Notes: generated from the sequence alone by a model not told the origin. A DNA stretch of 64,000 bases from Marivirga aurantiaca (GCF_016679925.1 NZ_JAEQBW010000002.1:62001-126000); one strand, 5' to 3'. Shown: positions 17,758 through 27,977, counted from the stretch's first letter. Translations and numbers: made by a program.

Positions 17758-19926
17758 ATGACTATTAAAACCAAACTTATCGTATCATTCATCTTGTTGA
17801 TATTTTTTGCCGGATTGATTTTTTTACTTGCTTCTATCAACATGTCCGGCCTAAACAAGCGTATCAATAGAATAGCTGATTCTACTGCCCAGAAAATAAA
17901 GCATGGAGCAAGGGTCAATAGAGAGATCATCAATATAGCGCAAGCGGAAAAAGACCTGATATTGACTGAAAGTTCGGAAGAAATGGAGCGCCTAATCCGA
18001 CAAATAGAACAAAAACAGCTAGATGTAGAAAGTAGACTTAAATTTATTAGCGATAATTCCGAAGAAGAAGGGAAAAACATTATCAATAATTTCTCCGCAA
18101 AATGGAATGCTTATTTGGGCAATTTGGCCAGTGTGCAACAACTGGCTCTTGCCAATACTAATACTAAGGCAAGAGCCATTTCCAATAATGAGGTTCTAAC
18201 CGCCTTAAATAAATCCCAAAGCTATTTGGAAAAAATTACAGATGATCTTCGCAAAAGTGGTGATAACAATATGGCATTTGTTGCTTTTGAAATTTCATCT
18301 CTTTTAACGGAGTTATATTCTGAACAAAAGAATATGATATCCCAAAGGGACATGGAGCGTATGTTGGCTGTTGAGCAGAAAACCGAAAACCTGGCTCAGA
18401 AACTGGAAATGTTAAGTGCAAAATTGAGCAACAATATCAGTGGGAGCAACAAAACCTTGTTGGATAATTTTAACAGGCAATATGACAAGTTTCTTGATTA
18501 CGATAAAGAAGTGAAAAGACTTACTAAGGAAAACTCTAACATTAAAGCATTTGATCTTGCCAACACTATCGGCAAAAAGCTACATGATGATGCTCTGGCT
18601 GAAATGGTAAAACTAGTAGATTTAAATGATAACCAGCTTACAATTGACAAGGAAAATAGTGATACTGCCTACGCTTCGGCCAATTTGCAGATGATTGTAA
18701 TATTAATTCTGTCTACTGTAATCAGTATTCTTATTGCCTGGTGGATAATAACCACCATCACTTCAGGAATAAACAATGCAAAGTTTGTTGTTGGCAGAGT
18801 GGCGAAGGGAGACTTTTCAAAGGATGTTGAGATCAATAGTAAAGATGAAATAGGAGAGATGATGAAAAGTATCCAGTATATGATAATAAAAATACGTGGA
18901 AGCGTTGAATTGGCACAAAAAATAGCTGATGGAAATCTTACCATGGACTTGAAGAATGACAAGAACCGGGAAGGGGATTTAGATGATGCACTTGAACAAA
19001 TGTTGGAAAAGCTGAAGGAGGTAGCTATAACCATTAGGACAGGTGCAGATAATATTGCTTCGGCCAGCCATCAAGTAAGTAGTAGTTCTCAACAACTGGC
19101 AGAGGGTTCTCAGGAACAAGCCAGTTCTACACAGGAAGCATCTTCTGCCATGGAACAAATGTCCGCCAATATCCAACAAAGCAAAGATAATGCGCAGCAA
19201 ACTAATGCCATGGCCACAAAGGCTGCAGAAGATATAAGAAATAGCAGGGATCATGTGAATGAATCTGTTAAGGCAATTGACTTAATTGCCGAGAAAATCT
19301 CTGTCATTAGCGAAATAGCTTCTAAAACAGATTTATTAGCCTTGAACGCAGCTGTAGAAGCTGCCCGGGCCGGAGAACATGGTAAAGGGTTTGCCGTAGT
19401 GGCTGCTGAAGTTAGAAAACTGGCTGAAAGAAGCCAGAAAGCAGCTATTGAAATTGATGAGATATCTGTTGCAACGGTGGAAAAAGCCAGGAAATCCGGA
19501 AAAATGTTGAACGATGTAGTGCCGGATATAGAAAAGACAGCTGAGTTGATTAAGGAAATTTCCGCCTCTTCTATAGAACAATCTACAGGTTCAGAACAAG
19601 TGAATTCAAGCTTGCAACAACTGTCTGAGGTTATTCAGGAAAATGCTTCAGCTTCAGAAGAATTGGCATCCAGTTCTGAGGAATTAAATAGTCAGGCGGA
19701 GGAAATGAAGGCTGCTGTAGGGTTCTTTAAATTATCAGCTGATAATAATGGAGCAAGTACTTTTGACAAAACGCCTTTTCGGGGTAAAACTGACTTGGAA
19801 AGGAAACAGGGTCAATATAAAACTTCAAGCCAAAAAGAAGCAGGATTTGAGCTAGAAATGAATGAATCAAAGTCATCAAATGGGAAAGAAAATTTTGATG
19901 ATAAGGACTTTGAACAATTTCAATAA
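17758..19926 (+). CDS. Methyl-accepting chemotaxis protein
   Basis: 722 residues. TM1 lies at about 8-28 and TM2 at 311-334, framing a helical periplasmic sensor of about 280 residues of the four-helix-bundle type, then a HAMP domain (about 335-390) and the cytoplasmic hairpin with its tip around [34 protein letters not shown] (written in pieces: tip at about residues 523-556). Ligand unknown. The ATG at 17758 is chosen because the frame before it overlaps cheW and is basic. The last residues are DFEQF plus one Gln, resembling the NWETF-type CheR tether of high-abundance receptors with Phe in place of Trp. Confidence 0.95.
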   Translation: MTIKTKLIVSFILLIFFAGLIFLLASINMSGLNKRINRIADSTAQKIKHGARVNREIINIAQAEKDLILTESSEEMERLIRQIEQKQLDVESRLKFISDNSEEEGKNIINNFSAKWNAYLGNLASVQQLALANTNTKARAISNNEVLTALNKSQSYLEKITDDLRKSGDNNMAFVAFEISSLLTELYSEQKNMISQRDMERMLAVEQKTENLAQKLEMLSAKLSNNISGSNKTLLDNFNRQYDKFLDYDKEVKRLTKENSNIKAFDLANTIGKKLHDDALAEMVKLVDLNDNQLTIDKENSDTAYASANLQMIVILILSTVISILIAWWIITTITSGINNAKFVVGRVAKGDFSKDVEINSKDEIGEMMKSIQYMIIKIRGSVELAQKIADGNLTMDLKNDKNREGDLDDALEQMLEKLKEVAITIRTGADNIASASHQVSSSSQQLAEGSQEQASSTQEASSAMEQMSANIQQSKDNAQQTNAMATKAAEDIRNSRDHVNESVKAIDLIAEKISVISEIASKTDLLALNAAVEAARAGEHGKGFAVVAAEVRKLAERSQKAAIEIDEISVATVEKARKSGKMLNDVVPDIEKTAELIKEISASSIEQSTGSEQVNSSLQQLSEVIQENASASEELASSSEELNSQAEEMKAAVGFFKLSADNNGASTFDKTPFRGKTDLERKQGQYKTSSQKEAGFELEMNESKSSNGKENFDDKDFEQFQ

Positions 19927-19933
19927 TCCACAA

Positions 19934-19968
19934 GGAAGGTTGATTTTCCGGATTAACCTTCCCTTTCT
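19934..19968 (+). terminator. Stem-loop between mcp and cheR
   Basis: GGAAGGTT (19934-19941) pairs with AACCTTCC (19955-19962) around 13 bases and is followed by CTTTCTTCATTTTTG. It could attenuate read-through into cheR, giving less cheR and cheB than receptor. Confidence 0.45.
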
Positions 19969-20014
19969 TCATTTTTGTTTCTTTACACTATTACAATCAT
20001 TATTTGAATTCATT

Positions 20015-20842
20015 ATGCAAAACCTAAGGCCTGTTATTGATGATTTTAGCTTTGAGAAAATTAGTCAGTTCATTACTAAAAACTATGGAATAAAATTGGA
20101 TCAGTCCAAGCGTTCACTGGTAGAAAGCAGGCTCGGTAGTCGGGTAAGAAGCCTAAACTTTGATAGTTACCATTCTTATTTGGGATATGTTTTCCAAAGA
20201 AACAATAAAAGTGAACTCAACCTATTGGTAGATTTGATTACTACTAATAAAACCGATTTTTTCCGGGAACCAAGCCATTTTAATTTTCTTACAGAGTATC
20301 TTTTACCTGATTTTGTCAAACACTATGGACAAAATATCAATATTTGGTCTTCAGCATGTTCTTCCGGGGAGGAGGTCTATACACTGGCCATGGTGTTGGA
20401 TGATTATTCTAGAAAATATCGGCTAACGTACAATATTTCAGGCTCGGATCTTTCCTATCAAATGTTGGAGCAGGCAAAGGCAGGCGTATATCATTTAAAC
20501 AGGCTGGGACCTATACCCGAGGAATATAAGAAACGCTATATGTTGAAAAGTAAAAATCCAAAACAGCATTTGGCAAGGTTTAAACCGGAAATCCGAAATA
20601 AAGTGGTTTTCTACCAAAGGAATTTGATGGAACCTAATTATGGTAACCAGAAATTCCATGTTATTTTCTGTAGAAACGTTTTAATATATTTTGATAAGCA
20701 AAAACAAGAAGAGGTAGTAAACAGGCTTGCAAGACAGTTGCATCAGGGAGGTTACCTTTTTTTAGGACATTCTGAGTCGGTGCTAGGAATGAAAGTTGAT
20801 ATTACCCAGATTCAACCCACTATTTATCGTAAACTATTATGA
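20015..20842 (+). CDS. cheR: Chemotaxis protein methyltransferase CheR
   Basis: 275 residues. An N-terminal helical domain (about 1-75) is followed by an S-adenosylmethionine-binding fold with [19 protein letters not shown] near residue 111 and the late motif [14 protein letters not shown], ending in [11 protein letters not shown]. CheR methylates glutamates of the receptor to adapt the response. The ATG at 20015 gives the normal family length; the open frame continues 51 codons upstream but overlaps the receptor gene and encodes no CheR-like sequence. The stop overlaps the cheB start (ATGA, 4 bases). Confidence 0.95.
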   Translation: MQNLRPVIDDFSFEKISQFITKNYGIKLDQSKRSLVESRLGSRVRSLNFDSYHSYLGYVFQRNNKSELNLLVDLITTNKTDFFREPSHFNFLTEYLLPDFVKHYGQNINIWSSACSSGEEVYTLAMVLDDYSRKYRLTYNISGSDLSYQMLEQAKAGVYHLNRLGPIPEEYKKRYMLKSKNPKQHLARFKPEIRNKVVFYQRNLMEPNYGNQKFHVIFCRNVLIYFDKQKQEEVVNRLARQLHQGGYLFLGHSESVLGMKVDITQIQPTIYRKLL

Positions 20843-21909
20843 AAAATAAGAAAGTTTTAATAATTGATGACTCTGCAATAGTAAGGAGTGCTTTGACTAT
20901 GCTTATAGAGGAAGAACCTGGTTTGGAAGTAATGGCAACTGCAGCAGATCCTTTTTTTGCGGCCCAGAAAATAAAACGGGAAATCCCTGATGTAATCACT
21001 TTGGATATTGAAATGCCCCGAATGGATGGCATTACTTTTTTAAAAACTTTAATGGCCCAATATCCTATTCCTGTGGTAATTGTTTCATCCCTTACGCAAA
21101 TGGGCTCCGAAACAGCTATTCAGGCATTGCAATATGGTGCGGTAGAGATTATAACAAAACCAAAAATGTACGGTTTGGGTGAGGAGGTGGAAGAAAACAG
21201 GTTACGATTAGTGCAAGCTATAAAGTCGGCTTCCCATGCTAAGGTCAAGAGAAGAAGTATTAATGGAACCAGGCACAAGCCCTTGAAGGTAGAGCCTAAA
21301 TACTCTGCTGATGCTGTGATTTCCAAAATTTCCCCTAAAAGCATGGTTAAAACCACAGAAAAGATTGTTTTGATAGGTGCTTCTACGGGAGGTACTGAAG
21401 CGCTTAGGTCAATATTGTGCAAATTACCTGCTGATTCACCCGGTATTGCCATTGTGCAGCATATGCCAGAACATTTTACCCGCTCCTTTGCCGAAAGTCT
21501 TGACAAGGTTTGTAAAGTGAGGGTGCAAGAAGCCAAAAATGGTGATACTATTGTTCGGGGCAACGTATTGATTGCTCCCGGGAACAAACATATGTTGGTG
21601 AAAAGATCCGGGGCACGTTATTATGTGGAAATTAAAGATGGCCCTTTGGTGAACAGACATCGCCCATCAGTTGATGTCTTGTTTCGCTCTGCAGCCAATT
21701 ATGTTGGGGCAAATTGCAAAGGTATCTTGCTAACAGGAATGGGAGCTGATGGAGCCAGGGGATTATTGGAAATGAAAAACAATGGCGCTTTTACAGTTGC
21801 ACAAGATGAAAAGAGTTGTATAGTTTTTGGTATGCCCAAAGAGGCTATTGCGTTAGATGCAGTCAGTAAGGTTTGCTCATTAGAGGAAATTAATTCTTGT
21901 ATATTTTGA
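20839..21909 (+). CDS. cheB: Chemotaxis methylesterase/deamidase CheB
   Basis: 356 residues. An N-terminal receiver domain with D56 in [12 protein letters not shown] is joined by a linker to the methylesterase domain with catalytic S182 in GASTGG, H208 in VQHMP and D304 in GMGADGARG. It removes methyl groups from the receptor when phosphorylated by CheA, opposing CheR. It is translationally coupled to cheR (4-base ATGA overlap). Its own stop overlaps a TTG start of the following kinase (TTGA). All catalytic residues are intact. Confidence 0.96.
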   Translation: MKNKKVLIIDDSAIVRSALTMLIEEEPGLEVMATAADPFFAAQKIKREIPDVITLDIEMPRMDGITFLKTLMAQYPIPVVIVSSLTQMGSETAIQALQYGAVEIITKPKMYGLGEEVEENRLRLVQAIKSASHAKVKRRSINGTRHKPLKVEPKYSADAVISKISPKSMVKTTEKIVLIGASTGGTEALRSILCKLPADSPGIAIVQHMPEHFTRSFAESLDKVCKVRVQEAKNGDTIVRGNVLIAPGNKHMLVKRSGARYYVEIKDGPLVNRHRPSVDVLFRSAANYVGANCKGILLTGMGADGARGLLEMKNNGAFTVAQDEKSCIVFGMPKEAIALDAVSKVCSLEEINSCIF

Positions 21910-23354
21910 AGAAATCGCATAGCATAGCCTGGTTCAGAAATCCAAACCTGGAATTAAAGAGAATTTTTGACGCATCTTCAGTACCTCTATGTATATACAG
22001 CAGTGGTTCAGAAAAAATAACAGCACGTAATCGTGCATATCGTTGGAATAAAAACCTGCTAAGTAAGTCGAAAAACGTAGAGAAAGAATTACTGAAAATA
22101 CTTAAGGATTTTAAAAGAATCCACTTCGACCTGAATTTGATCCATCTTGAAGAGGATTTTTATTTAGTTGAATGCCATAATTATTTCAATACAATTAGGA
22201 AAGGAATGAGTAGTCAATCCATCCAGAAATTGGAAGAGGAAAAGTTTCATTCAGAAGTAATGGCCCGGGAATTAGGGAAAAAATTGGCTAGATCTATTGT
22301 GCAATTTCAGAATATAGCCGAGATCGCACCAATTGGTATTTTATTTACGGATTATAATTTAAAAATCAGGTGGTTTAATCGCAAGGCAGAGCAATTATTT
22401 GGCACCAAATCAATTCTTCAAAATTCCCTGACTGATCTAATCTCTGTTAAAATGAATGCCGATTTTCATGAAAAACTGATGAAAATGATTTCGTCAAACA
22501 AAAATGTGAAGCTTAAATTCTCCATTATTAACCTTAAAAACGGTTCCAAACATTATATCAACAGTAATGCTTTTGAATCTACAAACAAGGAAACGGGGGA
22601 AATAAGTTATGTCTTTATCTTAGAAGATATTACAGAAAGCTTTCATTTCTCTGATGAAATCAATAAACGAAATTTTGAATTAACACATACTAATCATCAA
22701 TTGGACAAGTTTCTCTATAGCGTTTCGCACAACATACGCGGACCTGTTGCCTCATTGGAAGGACTCTTGAATGTAATTGAAATATCCGATGTTTTAACAG
22801 TAAATAAATTAAAACATCACTTGCGCCTAAATTTACGCCTATTGAATTCTTTTGTTAACGACTTAGCCAATGTTTCAACAAATATTCATAAGCATACTCA
22901 ATTTGAAAAGGTGAACTTACAGGAAATATTAGAAGAGCAAATCCTTTTTGTAGAAAATATTTATGGAGATATCGCCCATAAGACTATTAATATTGATCAT
23001 GGGCGTGAGCTGATCACCGATACTGAGAGGTTTGAAATGGTACTCAAAAACCTATTAAAAAATTCATTTCAGTATAGGGACAAAAGAAAAGAGAAATTTG
23101 AGCTACAGATATCAGCAAGCTACTTGGATGGTTTTCACCTGATAGAGATTCTTGACAATGGAATTGGTATCTCAGACCAAGTGAAACCTCAAGTATTTGA
23201 CATGTTTTATCGAGGCACGGAACTCTCTACAGGTAATGGAATGGGTTTGTATAGTGCAAGGGAAATCCTTAAAAAAATGGGAGGGACAATAAATATTGAA
23301 AGCCAAGACAGCCAGTGGACTAAGGTGAAAATATACTTACCTATTAAGGTTTAA
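21906..23354 (+). CDS. Soluble PAS-domain sensor histidine kinase, second paralogue
   Basis: About 482 residues, cytoplasmic. An N-terminal segment unlike that of its paralogue is followed by a PAS domain ([21 protein letters not shown]), the phosphoacceptor motif [15 protein letters not shown] (H275), N box [15 protein letters not shown] and GNGMGL. From the PAS domain on it follows the kinase at 12099-13565 closely, and the 3' ends are identical at DNA level. No ATG is available near the start. TTG at 21906 overlaps the cheB stop as TTGA, the same design as folP-cdaA in this window; TTG at 21897 is the alternative. It is the last gene of the chemotaxis operon. Confidence 0.9.
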   Translation: MKKSHSIAWFRNPNLELKRIFDASSVPLCIYSSGSEKITARNRAYRWNKNLLSKSKNVEKELLKILKDFKRIHFDLNLIHLEEDFYLVECHNYFNTIRKGMSSQSIQKLEEEKFHSEVMARELGKKLARSIVQFQNIAEIAPIGILFTDYNLKIRWFNRKAEQLFGTKSILQNSLTDLISVKMNADFHEKLMKMISSNKNVKLKFSIINLKNGSKHYINSNAFESTNKETGEISYVFILEDITESFHFSDEINKRNFELTHTNHQLDKFLYSVSHNIRGPVASLEGLLNVIEISDVLTVNKLKHHLRLNLRLLNSFVNDLANVSTNIHKHTQFEKVNLQEILEEQILFVENIYGDIAHKTINIDHGRELITDTERFEMVLKNLLKNSFQYRDKRKEKFELQISASYLDGFHLIEILDNGIGISDQVKPQVFDMFYRGTELSTGNGMGLYSAREILKKMGGTINIESQDSQWTKVKIYLPIKV

Positions 23355-23483
23355 CCTCAATTCCCATCTATCGGATAATGCTGACTATCAGCATAGGTAT
23401 CAATGTTATGGTTATAGATTGCGGGTTTTGAAACGCAGGCTTACTTCTTCAGGTTTCTGGCTTTCGGTTCCAAATTTTAGCCC

Positions 23484-23558
23484 CCGGTCGGTTGGCTCAC
23501 CGACCGGAAGCAGAAAAGTTAGCTAATTGCGTGAGATGGTCGATGCCCCACCGACCAT
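23484..23558. repeat. Pair of short palindromes after the chemotaxis operon
   Basis: CCGGTCGGT...ACCGACCGG (23484-23507, loop TGGCTC) and ATGGTCG...CGACCAT (23536-23558). The first has the TGGCTCAC loop of the 2225/2983 family. They lie between two convergent genes. Confidence 0.5.
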
Positions 23559-23569
23559 GGAATCATTTA

Positions 23570-24163
23570 TTAAAAAAAGTAGTACAGACCAAAAGAAGGA
23601 GATAAAGTGTTTATTCCTAACCTGAAGCTATTATCTGTAGTTGTTTGCTCACCTCCGCCAATCTGTGGGGTAGTTCTGGAGTTTCTGTTAAAGGAGAATA
23701 GGTTTAGACCCAAATCCACTCCTATGCTGGGAGAGAGCAAATACATAACCCCTGTTCCAACTCCAAGCCTTAAGTTAGTATCGTCATAAGCATCAGTACT
23801 GGTATTGCCTACATAGTTTTTGGCTCCACCAAATGATAAACCTAAAGATCCTTGTCCATAAATGTAAGCCTGATCTGTAAGAGTCCAGAAATATCTCACG
23901 GCAGGAGTAATGTGCAAGAAGTTTGTTCTTGTATAATCATCTTCCCCAGGATTGTTTCTCCAGGTTTGAAAACCTACGGAACCTCCAATAGCCAATTGAT
24001 CGGATATAAAATAATAAGCTGTAGGAGAGAATGTAAATGAGTTAGTGTTGGTATTATTAACGATTTCCATCGTACCACCGGCAAATAAATTGCCTGCACC
24101 TATCTGTGCATAAGTAGCTTGTACGGTAAAAAGTGCGACTAAAATTGTAAGTTTGATTTTCAT
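23570..24163 (-). CDS. Outer-membrane beta-barrel protein
   Basis: 197 residues. Signal peptide with cleavage after TYAQ (about residue 20), then alternating amphipathic strands of an eight-stranded small barrel (OMP_b-brl / OmpA-like porin class): TFSPTAYYFISDQLAIGGSV, HITPAVRYFW, AYIYGQGSLGLSFG, RLGVGTGVMYLLSPSIGVDL. It ends in Tyr-Tyr-Phe-Phe, the aromatic C-terminal signal for barrel insertion. Specific function is unknown. It is convergent with the chemotaxis operon and monocistronic, with the dispersed repeat 24205-24278 just upstream. Confidence 0.88.
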   Translation of the reverse strand: MKIKLTILVALFTVQATYAQIGAGNLFAGGTMEIVNNTNTNSFTFSPTAYYFISDQLAIGGSVGFQTWRNNPGEDDYTRTNFLHITPAVRYFWTLTDQAYIYGQGSLGLSFGGAKNYVGNTSTDAYDDTNLRLGVGTGVMYLLSPSIGVDLGLNLFSFNRNSRTTPQIGGGEQTTTDNSFRLGINTLSPSFGLYYFF

Positions 24164-24204
24164 AATCCTGTTTTTATGTGAAATTAATTTTAAAATTGAT
24201 TAAC

Positions 24205-24278
24205 TATCATGAAATGAGCATAAATTTTAGAATCCTTAACATACCAACCGAGGATGAATAAAATTTATTGAATTCCAT
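24205..24278. repeat. Dispersed 70-bp repeat, copy B
   Basis: Same segment as 811-884, followed by GTGACCA and AATAAACATATACACATGAA without the 22-bp palindromic insertion found in copy A. Confidence 0.75.
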
Positions 24279-24363
24279 GTGACCAATGGAAATAAACATA
24301 TACACATGAATTAAGGATATTATATACACTCATGCATGAAAGTCTTTTCTTTCTGATTTTTCC

Positions 24364-24399
24364 AAAAAAAAAGCGCCTAACATTTCGTGTGTTAAGCGC
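24364..24399 (-). terminator. Terminator of the DUF6588-like gene
   Basis: On the minus strand GCGCTTAACA pairs with TGTTAGGCGC (one bulge) around CACGAAA and is followed by TTTTTTTTT. It lies 48 bp past the stop. Confidence 0.85.
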
Positions 24400-24446
24400 A
24401 TTTTAACGGAGATGAATTAAGTTAGGTTTTATTTTCTCAATTCCGA

Positions 24447-25442
24447 TTACCTTACATTTATTCCAAGGCCAATATTTAAAGTATTATATTTTTGCACCGT
24501 ATAATCTACAGAAAGAGCAAGTACCCATAATATCTTGAGCCTGGCACCTACAGTTAGCCTTCCGCCTCCCAAATTATCATAAACAAATTCAGCGTTATCA
24601 ACATTTGCATCTTCTGACGAGAATGATAAAGTAGAATTAATAGCATTAAAGCCCAGGCCTACAAAAGGAGTGAAAAAGAGTAATTTCTTTGAAGCCAGTA
24701 CCTGAAAATTTGTAGCACTTGATTTAAATTCTGCATCATTGCCTTCACCATCGTTATAGGCAAATCTGTAACGGTTATGTCCTACAAAAGCTGAAATGTC
24801 CATTGGAAATAATTTCATTCCCGGAATCCACTGCTTGATGTCATGCAATACGCCTACACCAAATGAACCATCTATAGAAATGTCATCTCCAATACTGGAA
24901 ACAGGTGAAAACCGTACTCTTAATTCAGTGTTTTTTGGTAAGCCCACACCTATATTTCCTAATATTATTGGCACCCCGGCCCTCACTACAGGTATATCTT
25001 CCAGGCCTATACCTGAAATAGGATCAAAAGTTGAGGTAGTAACTCCTGTATTTGCTTCATAGGCTTCCAATTGTATGGAAGGATCTGGATCTCCACCAGC
25101 AAATGTAGGTATCTCTGCTTCCGTTCCGCTACTTAACCTTAAAGTATTATAGTCCTCATTTCTGAATGTAAATAAATAATCCGCATCAGGTATGCCTGCT
25201 ACACTTATAGTGGCAGTGATGTCAAATCCAAATAATTTATGAGGCTTGGCAGTATTGTTCCAGCCATTGGCCAGACCATTACTAGCCGAGATTATTGCAG
25301 GCTCAAAATATTTGCCCAAATAATTAATTCCATCCTCTTGACTGTTCCTAAAAACCTCATCCGGGTCTTGTGCTTGTGAAATTTGGATTGATGCCATTGT
25401 AACCAATGCACCAACCAATATTTTAGTAAAGTTTGTCTTCAT
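24447..25442 (-). CDS. Outer-membrane protein, DUF6588-like
   Basis: 331 residues. Signal peptide with cleavage at SQAQD (about residue 25). The beginning of the mature part (DGINYLGKYFEPAIISASNGLANGWNNTAKPHKLFGFDI, conserved in this Bacteroidota family) and the regularly spaced beta strands point to an outer-membrane barrel of the DUF6588 type. It ends YNTLNIGLGINVR. The ATG at 25442 is chosen because it starts a normal signal peptide; the upstream ATG would add eight polar residues. Monocistronic with its own terminator at 24364-24399. Function unknown. The family name is from memory and should be confirmed. Confidence 0.75.
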   Translation of the reverse strand: MKTNFTKILVGALVTMASIQISQAQDPDEVFRNSQEDGINYLGKYFEPAIISASNGLANGWNNTAKPHKLFGFDITATISVAGIPDADYLFTFRNEDYNTLRLSSGTEAEIPTFAGGDPDPSIQLEAYEANTGVTTSTFDPISGIGLEDIPVVRAGVPIILGNIGVGLPKNTELRVRFSPVSSIGDDISIDGSFGVGVLHDIKQWIPGMKLFPMDISAFVGHNRYRFAYNDGEGNDAEFKSSATNFQVLASKKLLFFTPFVGLGFNAINSTLSFSSEDANVDNAEFVYDNLGGGRLTVGARLKILWVLALSVDYTVQKYNTLNIGLGINVR

Positions 25443-25515
25443 ATTTGTTTTTTTAGGTGAAACCATTTGTGAAAATTATAAAATATATTGAATAAATTAA
25501 ATGATTTTCAATCAA

Positions 25516-26598
25516 TTAGCTAAACAAAGATAAGAAATTGTTGCTATTGCTATTAACAGTGTAATGTTTCCTTACTTTTTGCAGGCCATTTAACCCCATT
25601 TCGATTCTTCTATTCTCTTGAGTGAGCAAGGTTGTTAAAGCAGTTTCCCACTCTGCCTCTGTAACTGCAAGATATCCGCTCCTTCCATTTTCAATAATAT
25701 GTTGGTTAACCCCCACCGGTGAAGCGACTACTGGCTTAGCTAATGCCATGTACTGTAATGCTTTAAATCCGCATTTACCCTTGCTCCATATATCGTCAGT
25801 CAGTGGCATAATACCAATGTCCATTTGATTGAGATCTTTTATTTCGGTGGCTTTGTTCCAGGGGATATAGATCAATGATTTGAGGGAAAAATCAGGCCTT
25901 TTATTGGCTATTACCAGAAATTTGAAATCATATTGTGTTTCCAGTTTTTCCAGAATTGGGATTACATCATTCAGATAATGTAAAGTAGAATGAGTTCCTG
26001 TCCAACCTATTATCGGGGGTGTCTTTTTATCAGTTTGTGGCAGCTTATTTTGCACCATATGTAAATTTTCCGAATCAATAGTGGTAGGGTTTACTACTAC
26101 CATAGCATTAAATTTACTTGCAAAATCAGCTAAATATTGATTGCCACAACTTACTTTGTAGCTCCATTTACAGATGCTTTTAACCTTCTTTTTCCATTTT
26201 ATTCTACTTTTTAGGCTTCCTGCTTCATTTGGATCGTCCAGCCATATAGCATCATCAAAATCATAGATGATCTTTTTCCTCCAAAGAAACCTTACTGCCC
26301 ATTCAAAAAATGGAGGGCCTACCGGACTGGCTTCTCTATGGATGAAAATAAAATCATAGGGTTTGAGCTGGAATAGTAAAGCGCTTCTTTTCATAAATGA
26401 AAAGAAAATTGAAGTAACTTTTTTTAGTTTGTTTCCTTTTTGATAAAGTACTGCCCAGGCTTTGGGTGAAAGAAAAGGAGCTATTTTATATTGAAACCCT
26501 TTTTCTTTCAAAACCGGGAAGTATTGTTCAAATCTGAAACGCTGACTTGGGGCTTCATCAAAAGGGTAGGGGCATACAAAAAGGATTTTCTTACTCAT
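25516..26598 (-). CDS. Glycosyltransferase family 4-like protein
   Basis: 360 residues, a GT-B fold transferase. The N-terminal half begins ILFVCPYPFDEAPSQRFRFEQY and carries FIHREASPVGPP and YDFDDAIWL. The C-terminal nucleotide-sugar half has IIGWTGTHSTLHYL, DIGIMPLTDDIWSKGKCGFK and ALQYMALAKPVVASPVGVN, the usual acceptor and donor signature region of GT4 enzymes, although a lysine stands where the first Glu of the EX7E motif is often found. It probably adds a sugar to a surface polysaccharide or lipid. It starts 7 bp after the phzF-like gene ends and is cotranscribed with it. Confidence 0.88.
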   Translation of the reverse strand: MSKKILFVCPYPFDEAPSQRFRFEQYFPVLKEKGFQYKIAPFLSPKAWAVLYQKGNKLKKVTSIFFSFMKRSALLFQLKPYDFIFIHREASPVGPPFFEWAVRFLWRKKIIYDFDDAIWLDDPNEAGSLKSRIKWKKKVKSICKWSYKVSCGNQYLADFASKFNAMVVVNPTTIDSENLHMVQNKLPQTDKKTPPIIGWTGTHSTLHYLNDVIPILEKLETQYDFKFLVIANKRPDFSLKSLIYIPWNKATEIKDLNQMDIGIMPLTDDIWSKGKCGFKALQYMALAKPVVASPVGVNQHIIENGRSGYLAVTEAEWETALTTLLTQENRRIEMGLNGLQKVRKHYTVNSNSNNFLSLFS

Positions 26599-26605
26599 GA
26601 ATAGT

Positions 26606-27508
26606 TTATATACGAATTTCTCCTTTGCCCATAATTACTGATTCCCCACCTATCAATACTTTAGATATTTTACCTCCTTCTTGCTCAATTTGCATGTTAA
26701 TACGGGCTGGTCTTCCCATTTCAATACCTTGTTCACCAATGACTAATTGTTTCATTTCTGCCATTTGATAATTAAAGAGATATGCAGCTAATGGTCCATG
26801 GGCACTTCCTGTTGCCGGATCTTCAATCATGCCTAAATGAGGGGCAAACATCCGGCTATGTGTAAGTGTGTCAGCGGAAGTGGTTTCCAGACTGAAAGCC
26901 ATAATTCCTGTGATTTTAATCTCATCAAGGATTTGATAAAATAAATCATGGTTTAATTTCAATCTTTCCATCGTCCTCAGTTGCCTGACAGGAATTATTA
27001 AAAAAGGATTTCCACAGTTGACTATTCTGCAAGGAAATTCTCTCTCAATTTCATTTTCTTCAATGGATAATAAGGAAGCTACTAGTTTTTTGTCTTTAAA
27101 TGTTTGCTCAAATTTCGGCAAAGGTTGTTGCATCATTATATTGACAAAGGAGTCATGGTCTTTCTGAAAGTTGACCTGGATGTTGCCAATACTTTGCTCT
27201 AATGTGATTTGATTCGTCTTTTTAGGCACAATAAGCTTTTCCTCCAACAACAAAAAGGCAGTTCCAATAGTGGGATGTCCTGCGGTTGGTAGTTCCATTC
27301 CCGGGGTATAAATCCGCATCCTTAAATCGGCATCCGGATGGGTAGGTTTTAGAAGAAACACTGATTCCGAAAGATTTAATTCTTTTGTTAGTTTTTGCAT
27401 TTGCTCCCCGGTAAATCCATCAGCATTAGGAAATACCGCCAGCGGATTACCACCAAAGGGTTGATTGGTGAATACATCCAGTAAATAATAGGTAGCTTTT
27501 TGTTGCAT
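26606..27508 (-). CDS. PhzF family isomerase
   Basis: 300 residues with the two-domain diaminopimelate-epimerase-like fold of the PhzF family. Motifs: DVFTNQPFGGNPLAVFP (11-27), the catalytic glutamate E48 in LNLSESVFL, ELPTAGHPTIGTAF, and the late EDPATGSAHGPLAAYL. Members isomerise small metabolites (PhzF itself acts in phenazine synthesis), but nothing here suggests phenazines, and the substrate is unknown. It is the first gene of a two-gene operon with the glycosyltransferase and has a good promoter at 27526-27555. Confidence 0.93.
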   Translation of the reverse strand: MQQKATYYLLDVFTNQPFGGNPLAVFPNADGFTGEQMQKLTKELNLSESVFLLKPTHPDADLRMRIYTPGMELPTAGHPTIGTAFLLLEEKLIVPKKTNQITLEQSIGNIQVNFQKDHDSFVNIMMQQPLPKFEQTFKDKKLVASLLSIEENEIEREFPCRIVNCGNPFLIIPVRQLRTMERLKLNHDLFYQILDEIKITGIMAFSLETTSADTLTHSRMFAPHLGMIEDPATGSAHGPLAAYLFNYQMAEMKQLVIGEQGIEMGRPARINMQIEQEGGKISKVLIGGESVIMGKGEIRI

Positions 27509-27525
27509 AAGACACTTATTCTCAT

Positions 27526-27555
27526 CAAAAATAGCTAATTATGATGGAGTTGCAA
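27526..27555 (-). promoter_or_regulatory. Promoter of the phzF-glycosyltransferase operon
   Basis: On the minus strand TTG (27553-27555), a 19-base spacer and TATTTTTG (27526-27533), a close match to the phylum consensus. The ATG follows 17 bp later. Confidence 0.7.
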
Positions 27556-27719
27556 TATGTTTTGTCAACGAACCTGAACGCCATTATTTATTAATAATAG
27601 AAGCTCAGCTTTTAAATTATATTCTACTATATCACAAGATTTTATTTTTCAGCTGATACCACTATTATTTCCTGAAATAGCACCCTTGTATTAATACCCC
27701 TATAATCCCCTCTAATGCT

Positions 27720-27795
27720 ATTAAGTTAAGATTTTTTGCAAACCTCATCCTTTTGTCCTTCTCCGGTGGGAGAAGGAAGATTGTCTTAACTTAAT
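27720..27795. repeat. Nested inverted repeat, MITE-like
   Basis: 12-bp outer arms and an inner 9-bp hairpin, 76 bp in total. No second copy is seen in this window. Confidence 0.5.
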
Positions 27796-27934
27796 ATCAT
27801 TTTAATCCCCTCTCAGGGGATAGTTTTTACAGATTTACATCAGTAGAAAACCATAAACTTTATCACAATTTTCTACTGTAGTAAAAGTCCTGTTATCTCG
27901 TTTGAAGTTCGGTTTACTCACCGCTAATTTCTTG

Positions 27935-27977
27935 TTATAAAAAAAAGGCTTGGTTTGAATTTCAAACCAAGCCTTTT
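27935..27977 (-). terminator. Terminator of the proS-nfeD-floA operon
   Basis: 17-bp arms AAAAGGCTTGGTTTGAA (27943-27959 and its complement 27961-27977) are followed on the minus strand by TTTTTTTTATAA. It starts 20 bp past the floA stop. Confidence 0.9.

Noticed and set aside
19862-20014. 51-codon upstream extension of cheR
   Set aside because: It overlaps the receptor gene, encodes no CheR-like sequence, and the ATG at 20015 gives the family length.
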